Shown one piece after another: positions 46,526 to 52,377 of a stretch of 52,377 bases of DNA. The first letter of the stretch is position 1. Each line of letters begins with the position of its first letter. Source of the DNA: Arcobacter sp. F155 (GTDB lineage: Bacteria > Campylobacterota > Campylobacteria > Campylobacterales > Arcobacteraceae). The notes beneath the pieces were generated by a model. It had not been told where the DNA came from. It did no database searches and saw only the letters and a list, made by a program, of their open reading frames with translations. The DNA is taken from positions 1 through 52,377 of the forward strand of contig NZ_PDJU01000015.1 of the NCBI RefSeq assembly GCF_004116455.1. The letters are read 5' to 3'. The translations under genes and the position numbers were made by a program.

Positions 46526-47266
46526 ATGTTAAATATTAAAGATTTAAAAGTAAATATAGAAAATAAAGAGATTTTAAAAGGTTTAAACCTTGAGATTAAA
46601 CCAGGTGAAATTCATGTACTTATGGGACAAAATGGTGCAGGAAAATCAACTTTAGTAAAAACTATTAGTGACCATTATGACTGTGAAGTTACTGGTGGTG
46701 AAATAAGTTATAAGAAGAAAGACCTTTTAGATTTAGATGTATCTGAACGTGCTAAAGAAGGAATCTTCCTAAGTTTTCAAAACCCAGTTGAAGTTCCAGG
46801 AGTAAACAATAGTTATTTTCTAAAGACTATTGTAAATGAAAAAAGAAAATACCACAATGAAGAAGAACTAGATGCAATGGATTTTCTAAAATACTCAAAA
46901 GGTGAACTAGAAAAATTTGATATTGATAAATCACTTTTAAAAAGGGATTTAAATGATGGTTTCTCTGGTGGTGAGAAAAAAAGAAATGAGTTGATTCAAC
47001 TTTTACTTTTAAAACCTGATTTAATCATGCTTGATGAGATAGACTCAGGACTTGATGTAGATGCAATTAAAACTGTTGCAAATGTTATAAATAGTCTATT
47101 AGAGGATAAAAGTAGATCACTACTTATGATTACACACTATGACAAACTATTAAATCTTGTAAAACCTGACTTTGTTCATATTTTAAAAGATGGAAAGATA
47201 GTTAAAACGGGAGATTATAAATTAGCTCAACAACTTGACAGTGTTGGGTTTCAAGGATTGGAGTAA
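46526..47266 (+). CDS. sufC: SUF system ABC-type ATPase SufC
   Basis: 246-residue soluble ATPase of the SufBC2D complex. Walker [10 protein letters not shown] (about 35-43), signature SGGEKKR (about 150), Walker [13 protein letters not shown] (about 170-181), H-loop ITHYD. It is 2 bp from sufD. The ATG follows element B, which contains its AAAGGA. Confidence 0.97.
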   Translation: MLNIKDLKVNIENKEILKGLNLEIKPGEIHVLMGQNGAGKSTLVKTISDHYDCEVTGGEISYKKKDLLDLDVSERAKEGIFLSFQNPVEVPGVNNSYFLKTIVNEKRKYHNEEELDAMDFLKYSKGELEKFDIDKSLLKRDLNDGFSGGEKKRNELIQLLLLKPDLIMLDEIDSGLDVDAIKTVANVINSLLEDKSRSLLMITHYDKLLNLVKPDFVHILKDGKIVKTGDYKLAQQLDSVGFQGLE

Positions 47267-47268
47267 TT

Positions 47269-48300
47269 ATGAAACTAATTGATTTAAAAGATATAAAATT
47301 TCCAACAAAAAAAGATGAAGATTTTAGAAAAATAAATTTAAACCCTATATTAGAAAAAGAGTTTGAATCTTTCAATGAATACAAACTAAATATAGAAGTT
47401 CAAGAAGGTAGTGAACTTATTAGCTCTACAAATGAACTGATTAAAATAAACGAAAGATTAGAAACTAAGAATTATGAACTAAATATAAATGAAGATACAA
47501 ACGAGCCAATTGTGATTGTACACAAACTAGAAGACGAAAATAGTATAAACACGAACTCTTTAAAAATAAATGTATCAAAAGATATAAAAGCTTCAGTTAT
47601 TGAAGTGTTTATAAATGAAAAAGAGAATAACTTTTATAATGTTGTTAGAGAATTTAATATAAATGAAAATGCCCACTTAGAGTATTTAAAAATACAAGAT
47701 ATGAGTGAAAAAACATCTTTGATATTAAACTATATAAACAACTTAGAAGATGAAGCATCTATAAATCATACAAATTTTGAATTAGGAAAAGGTTTCGCCC
47801 TTAATATCTATGACTCAAATTTAGAAAAAGAGAATACTAAACTAAATATAAATGGTTATGTAAATCTTTTTGAAAAGGCTAACTCTTCTTCTATATTTAA
47901 TACAAATCATATAGAAAAAAACAATGCAAGTCATATAAAATACAAACATATTTTACATGATAATTCAAAAGCAGTATTTGAAGCTATGTCAAAGGTAAAT
48001 GAAAAAGCTTTATACTCAAAGGTTCATCAAAATACTGACACTATTTTATTAAGTGATGATGCAACTATTTTTGCAAAACCTCACTTAGAGATAAATATTG
48101 ATGAATTAGAAGCAAGTCATGGGGCAACAACAGGTTCCCTAGACCAAGACCAACTTTTATATCTACAATCAAGGGGTATAGATGAAGCATTAGCTAAAAA
48201 AATGCTTTTAAAAGCCATTGAAAATGAGATTTTAGATACTATTTTAGACGAAAAAGTAAAAGATTTTGTAATAAATTATGAAAGGAGCAGTTATGTTTAA
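47269..48300 (+). CDS. sufD: SUF system subunit SufD
   Basis: 343 residues, shorter and more divergent than E. coli SufD, but with the SufB/D C-terminal repeat: HHNTDTILLSDDATIFAKPHLEI-type strands, ASHGATTGSLDQDQLLYLQSRGIDEALAKKMLLKA. It pairs with SufB in the SufBC2D scaffold. It starts 2 bp after sufC and overlaps sufS by 8 bp. Confidence 0.93.
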   Translation: MKLIDLKDIKFPTKKDEDFRKINLNPILEKEFESFNEYKLNIEVQEGSELISSTNELIKINERLETKNYELNINEDTNEPIVIVHKLEDENSINTNSLKINVSKDIKASVIEVFINEKENNFYNVVREFNINENAHLEYLKIQDMSEKTSLILNYINNLEDEASINHTNFELGKGFALNIYDSNLEKENTKLNINGYVNLFEKANSSSIFNTNHIEKNNASHIKYKHILHDNSKAVFEAMSKVNEKALYSKVHQNTDTILLSDDATIFAKPHLEINIDELEASHGATTGSLDQDQLLYLQSRGIDEALAKKMLLKAIENEILDTILDEKVKDFVINYERSSYV

Positions 48301-49474
48301 AAAAGATTTTCCCTATTTTTCAAATAGTGATATTGTCTATTTAGATAATGCTGCTACAACACAAAAACCAAAAGAAGTTATAAGCTCACAAGTTGAGTAT
48401 TATGAAAAATATTGTGCAAATACGCATAGAAGCTCTTTTGGTGATGCAAATAAAGCAACTTTAAACTATGAAAATGCAAGAAAAACTTTACAAGAGTTTA
48501 TCAATGCTAAAAGTAAAGAGCAAATAATATTTACAAAAGGTGTAACAGAGTCAATTAACTTTATTGCATCTTCATATGCTAAAAAGTTTAAAACAGTAAT
48601 CATCTCTTCACTTGAACACCACTCAAATATCGTTCCATGGCATATGCAAGGAAGAACACTTGGGGATGGACTAGAAGTAGTTTCTTGTAATGAAAACTTA
48701 GATTTTGATTTTGTAGATTTTGAAAATATATTAAAAGCTAACCCAAACTCATTTGTAAGTGTTACTCATATTTCAAATGCCTTTGGAAAAATACATGATA
48801 TAAAAGCAATTATAAAACTAGCACATAAATATAATAGTGTGGTTATGATTGATGGAGCCCAAAGTTTAGCCCATATGAGCGTTGATATGCAAGAGCTTGA
48901 TGTGGACTTTTTTGCTATTTCAGCACACAAAACATTTGGACCAACTGGGGTTGGAGCTATTTACATAAAAGAAAAATATTTAAAAGAAGTAGAACCATAT
49001 CAAACAGGTGGAGCAACTATAGACCAAGTTGATTTTTCAAGTTCAACTATGCTTGATGCCCCTTATAAGTTTGAAGCTGGAACGCAAAATATAGCTGGTG
49101 TAATTGGTTTTGCTAAAGCTTTAGATTATATAAGTGAAGTTGGTTATGATGTAATTATGAAACAAGAGCATGAAGTTTATGAGTATTTGACTGAACAGTT
49201 AAGCAAACTGCCAAATATAATCTTCTATAATAATTTAGAAGACTCAATTGGAAGTAAAAGTTTTAACTTTAAAAATATCATGCACGATGATATTGGTATT
49301 TTACTTGACAAAATGAAAATCGCTTTAAGAGTGGGTCACCACTGCGCTCAACCAATTATGAAACAACTAAATATCAAAGGTACTATAAGAGTTTCTATTG
49401 CCTTTTATAATACAAAAGAAGATGTTGATAAACTTATAACTGCTTTGAAAAAAGCTCTTGATATGCTAAGTTAA
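48293..49474 (+). CDS. sufS: SUF cysteine desulfurase SufS
   Basis: 393-residue PLP-dependent group II cysteine desulfurase. PLP lysine in AISAHKTFGPTGVG, catalytic cysteine in RVGHHCAQPIM, N-terminal VYLDNAATTQKP. ATG 48293 is used because AAAGGAG stands 6 nt before it; it overlaps sufD by 8 bp. It passes sulfur to SufE encoded next. Confidence 0.95.
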   Translation: MFKKDFPYFSNSDIVYLDNAATTQKPKEVISSQVEYYEKYCANTHRSSFGDANKATLNYENARKTLQEFINAKSKEQIIFTKGVTESINFIASSYAKKFKTVIISSLEHHSNIVPWHMQGRTLGDGLEVVSCNENLDFDFVDFENILKANPNSFVSVTHISNAFGKIHDIKAIIKLAHKYNSVVMIDGAQSLAHMSVDMQELDVDFFAISAHKTFGPTGVGAIYIKEKYLKEVEPYQTGGATIDQVDFSSSTMLDAPYKFEAGTQNIAGVIGFAKALDYISEVGYDVIMKQEHEVYEYLTEQLSKLPNIIFYNNLEDSIGSKSFNFKNIMHDDIGILLDKMKIALRVGHHCAQPIMKQLNIKGTIRVSIAFYNTKEDVDKLITALKKALDMLS

Positions 49475-49482
49475 GGAGTGAT

Positions 49483-49896
49483 ATGAATACTATTGAAAAA
49501 AGAGTTCAAGATATAAAAGAGGATTTAGACTTTTTTGATGATGAACTACAAAAATATGAATATATTATTGATTTAGGAAAAAAACTTCCTGAACTTGAAG
49601 AGAAACATAAAGTTCCTGAAAATATTGTACATGGTTGTACTTCGCAAGTATGGCTTATCGTAGAAAAAAAAGACGACAAACTTTATTTCAAAGGAACTTC
49701 AGACGCAGTTATTGTAAAAGGTTTAGTTTATATTATTCTAAATATATTCTCTGATTCTTCTATTGAAGAGTTAAGAGAAGTGGATATGGATATAGTTTAT
49801 GAACTAGGTCTTAGTGAAGTTATTACTCCAAACAGACAAAGTGGAGTAATTGGCATGATTAAAAAAATTAAAGAGTATGCTCTAAGTATCAACTAG
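49483..49896 (+). CDS. sufE: Sulfur-transfer protein SufE
   Basis: 137-residue partner of SufS. It accepts persulfide at the cysteine in VHGCTSQVWL (about residue 51) and hands it to SufB. The fold matches SufE/CsdE family length. It lies 8 bp after sufS, with AAGGAGTG before the ATG. Confidence 0.95.
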   Translation: MNTIEKRVQDIKEDLDFFDDELQKYEYIIDLGKKLPELEEKHKVPENIVHGCTSQVWLIVEKKDDKLYFKGTSDAVIVKGLVYIILNIFSDSSIEELREVDMDIVYELGLSEVITPNRQSGVIGMIKKIKEYALSIN

Positions 49897-49914
49897 AGTC
49901 AAAAAGGATTATAT

Positions 49915-50259
49915 ATGTCAATTATTGAAAACAAAGAAGCTTTAAAAGAAGATGTAATTAAAAGATTAAAATCAGTATATGACCCAGAAATACCAGTAAA
50001 TATTTATGATTTAGGGTTAATATATAAAATAGATTTTGAAGAAAAAAATAACTATGTTTATGCAAATGTTGAGATGACTTTAACTTCTCCTGCTTGTCCA
50101 GTTGCAGAAAGCTTAGTTGAACAAGTTAAATATGTAACACAAACAGCTGATATTATTGATGAAGCTTATGTGCAGTTAGTTTTTGATCCACCTTGGGATC
50201 CTTCAATGATTAGTGATGATGGAAAGGATATTATGGCAGCTTCTGGAGCTCACATCTAA
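49915..50259 (+). CDS. SufT/MIP18-family (DUF59) Fe-S assembly protein
   Basis: 114-residue DUF59 protein: YDPEIPVNIYDLGLIYKIDF and MTLTSPACPVAESLVEQV, with a cysteine in the C-P motif, ending WDPSMISDDGK. SufT-type members help deliver or mature Fe-S proteins; PaaD is a homologue for phenylacetate, but context supports the SUF role. Ends the Fe-S part of the operon. Confidence 0.9.
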   Translation: MSIIENKEALKEDVIKRLKSVYDPEIPVNIYDLGLIYKIDFEEKNNYVYANVEMTLTSPACPVAESLVEQVKYVTQTADIIDEAYVQLVFDPPWDPSMISDDGKDIMAASGAHI

Positions 50260-50261
50260 AA

Positions 50262-51407
50262 ATGAAAAGAAACGAGCTATTAATTATTATATATACAATT
50301 ACTGTTTTATTATCAGTAATGTACGCAACACAACCTATTCAACCATTATTAGCAAAAGAGTTTGACGTATCAGTTGTAAAAGCTTCATCTTTTACAGCTG
50401 TTATCATGCTTTTCTTAGCAATATCACCTATTATTTATGGATATATTTTAGAGTCAGTAAAAACTAAAACTGTTTTAACAGTTGCTTCAATTACACTATT
50501 TGTAACAAATCTAGCACTTAGTTTTTCAAACTCTTATGAAGTTTTCTTAACTATTAGAACCATTGAAGCTATGATAGTTCCAGCTATTTTAACAGCCTGT
50601 ATGACAATTTTAGCAAATGATAAAGAGAATACTAAAGTAAATATGTCTATCTATGTAGCAGCAACCGTTTTTGGTGGTCTTGTAGGAAGGGTTTTCTCAG
50701 GATTTATTGCTACAGAGTTTGGATGGAGAACTGTATTCTTCTCACTATCATTAGCTCTTTTATTTGGTTTACTTTTAATTAGAAAACTATCTTTTGAAGG
50801 TGATACTGAATTAGCCAAACCAAAACTAGCTGATATAGCAAATATTCTTAAAGACAAAAGGTTTGTTGTAATATATTCATTAATGTTCGTTATCTTCTTT
50901 ATTTTTGGAGGAATATTAAATATTCTACCATTTAGAATTAAAGAGCAAGTTCCAGATATAACAGAAACACAAATTGGTTTATTATATCTTGGATATGGAG
51001 TTGGAATTGTAGTTTCTCTTACTATTCATAAAATTATTGCCCTATTTAAAACAGAACTACCAACTGTTTTAGCAGGTATAGGAATATTCTTTATTGCAAC
51101 AGTAGGATTCTTTAGCTCAAATGCCCTATTCTTATTCTCTTTAGTGTTTTTATTCTGTTTAGGGATGTTTATTATACATACCGTTGCAACAAGAATTGCA
51201 AACTCTTTAAAACAAAACCAAAAGGCACTTACCTCAGGTATGTATCTTAGTTTCTATTATCTAGGTGGAGCGATTGGTTCTTTTGCCCCATCATTTGTAT
51301 ATGCAAACTTTGGATGGAATATCACAATGCTAGTATTTATTTCAATGTTAGTAGGAATTTTCCTATTTGTATTTTTAAATAGAGGTTTATTTAAAAACTT
51401 TAACTAA
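50262..51407 (+). CDS. MFS transporter (YnfM/arabinose-efflux type)
   Basis: 381-residue inner-membrane transporter with twelve membrane segments. It begins with the YATQPIQPLLAKEF segment seen in the YnfM/YdhP group of drug and sugar efflux proteins. The substrate is unknown. It starts 2 bp after the sufT-like gene, so it may be transcribed with the SUF genes, but no link to Fe-S assembly is known. Confidence 0.88.
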   Translation: MKRNELLIIIYTITVLLSVMYATQPIQPLLAKEFDVSVVKASSFTAVIMLFLAISPIIYGYILESVKTKTVLTVASITLFVTNLALSFSNSYEVFLTIRTIEAMIVPAILTACMTILANDKENTKVNMSIYVAATVFGGLVGRVFSGFIATEFGWRTVFFSLSLALLFGLLLIRKLSFEGDTELAKPKLADIANILKDKRFVVIYSLMFVIFFIFGGILNILPFRIKEQVPDITETQIGLLYLGYGVGIVVSLTIHKIIALFKTELPTVLAGIGIFFIATVGFFSSNALFLFSLVFLFCLGMFIIHTVATRIANSLKQNQKALTSGMYLSFYYLGGAIGSFAPSFVYANFGWNITMLVFISMLVGIFLFVFLNRGLFKNFN

Positions 51408-52263
51408 CCTCTATATTATCAATAATCTCTTCATGGGGCTTACCTATATAGTAGCCTTGTGAATAGTTTATTCCCATTGACTTTACGTAATCAAATATCT
51501 CTTCATTTTCTATATACTCAGCAATTGTCTTAATCCCTAAGTTATCACATAAAAACTTTAGTGTACCTACTAATAACTGTGTTTTTCTATTTGTATGAAT
51601 ATCTCTTATTAAAGTTCCATCTATTTTAAGATAATCGATATACTCATTTAGATTAATAATATACTGATAATTTGAATAGCCACTTCCAAAATCATCAATT
51701 GCAATCTTACAACCTAAAGATTTAACATCTTTAATAAATTTTAAAAACTCATCATAATTTTCAATTGCCTCAGACTCTACAATCTCAATTACAAGTCTAT
51801 CTCCAACCTTATACTCAGTTATCATTTTATAGATATAGTTTATCATCTCTTTAGAAGAGATATCTTCTGCACTAAGATTTATAGAAAACTCTGAATCAAG
51901 ATGCTCAAAATATTCAAAAGATTTTTTTACTATTGCTTTTGTAACTTTTTTATATTTTTTTATATCCTTAGAAATAGACAAAAAACTATTTGGATAGATA
52001 ATCTCATCTTCATATTTTAACCTAACTAAAGTTTCATACTTTTCAATTATCTTTGTTTTATTATTGTAAATTGGTTGAAAATATACAAGAACATCATCGT
52101 TTTCAATAGCTTTTTTTACTTTTGTAGCTAACCTAATATTGTCTTTATTTAGCTCTACTCTTCTATCATTTTTATTATAAATATAAATATCATTTTTTTT
52201 GTGATGTGCCGTTTCTAAAGCTACTTCTGCTTCCTCTAACTTCCTTGAAATATTATAATGCCA
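51400..52263 (-). pseudogene. 5'-truncated GGDEF-EAL protein (c-di-GMP phosphodiesterase remnant)
   Basis: An open frame of 287 residues runs from just after an in-frame TAG (52264-52266) to 51400. It begins with the tail of a GGDEF domain (RKLEEAEVALETAHHKKNDIYIYN) and continues as a full EAL domain: YETLVRL (EAL variant ETL), INLSAEDIS, VIEIVESEAI, AIDDFGSGYSN, YLKIDGTLI, IAEYIENEE, QGYYIGKP. The GGDEF active site and all upstream sensory parts are missing, and no ATG is found before the EAL start. It is probably a decayed gene; it overlaps the convergent MFS stop by 8 bp. Confidence 0.75.
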
Positions 52264-52338
52264 CTAAATATTAAGACATAAACAACAAAGTTTAAATTCC
52301 TAAAAGATAAAATAAATTGAATAATTTAGGAGAAAGAT

Positions 52339-52377
52339 ATGGCAAGAGGAAGAGGTAAATCTTTCAGTGCAGATTTT
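52339..52377 (+). CDS. Start of an unidentified protein (partial)
   Basis: ATG at 52339 after TTTAGGAGAAAGAT opens a frame reading MARGRGKSFSADF to the window edge. The 75 bp before it, between the truncated GGDEF/EAL gene and this start, are AT-rich with no clear feature. Too short to identify. Confidence 0.55.
   Translation, partial: MARGRGKSFSADF

Overview
The window is AT-rich, almost fully coding DNA from a member of the Campylobacterota, most likely an Arcobacter-type (Arcobacteraceae) marine or halotolerant bacterium. The evidence is the protein style of every housekeeping gene, the TATAAT-type promoters without clear -35 boxes, a NifS/NifU-type Fe-S system with a SUF operon beside it, and an ectoine-breakdown cluster. 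Species cannot be fixed from the sequence alone. No rRNA, tRNA, CRISPR array, insertion sequence or prophage gene was seen.

Layout. 1-12.3 kb (+ strand): tail of an unknown gene, a SPOR-domain envelope protein, trpE, pdxJ-pdxA, a P-loop ATPase, pyrH-rpoZ-spoT-tyrS, a nitronate monooxygenase and a cell-wall amidase. 12.2-15.3 kb (- strand): c-type cytochrome, rplY, pth, lptG and a Nudix hydrolase. 15.4-18.8 kb (+): folD-lepB-rpiB, a 37-residue membrane microprotein and an HD-domain protein. 18.9-24.3 kb (+): a 50-residue ORF, then four genes matching the ectoine/DABA catabolic set (doeD, doeC, doeA, doeB2-like). 24.4-26.3 kb (-): a TonB receptor with the copper-binding motif of OprC. 26.4-28.0 kb (+): two small unknown proteins and a frameshifted acyl-CoA-dehydrogenase-like gene. 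28.1-34.4 kb (-): a short unknown gene, then the compact series greA-argC-metallophosphatase-unknown-uvrB-pfpI-nth. 34.5-36.1 kb (+): tcdA and cheV. 36.1-42.4 kb (-): argH, an EamA transporter, a soluble PAS chemoreceptor, nifU and nifS. 42.6-44.2 kb (+): an amino-acid ABC binding protein and permease. 44.2-44.8 kb (-): a GNAT enzyme. 45.0-51.4 kb (+): sufB-sufC-sufD-sufS-sufE-sufT-like and an MFS exporter. 51.4-52.3 kb (-): a 5'-truncated GGDEF/EAL gene. 52.34 kb (+): start of another gene.

Most interesting signals. (1) Two structured intercistronic elements of about 120-135 nt, sharing architecture and short sequence blocks, sit between the first and second genes of two unrelated operons (doeD/doeC and sufB/sufC). 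Each has three hairpins, and the last can alternatively pair with the Shine-Dalgarno sequence of the next gene. They look like a new cis-regulatory RNA family or a repeated intergenic element. (2) A 19-bp palindrome of IscR-box geometry (GAY-N7-GTC) lies upstream of both nifS and sufB, suggesting one Fe-S-sensing regulator controls both assembly systems. (3) Three genes (cell-wall amidase, uvrB, ABC permease) have no ATG, GTG or TTG that gives a complete protein, and appear to start at AUU (or AUC for uvrB) behind good Shine-Dalgarno sequences. (4) An ectoine catabolism cluster without an obvious transporter or regulator. (5) A perfect 16-bp palindrome over the -35 region of the EamA transporter promoter.
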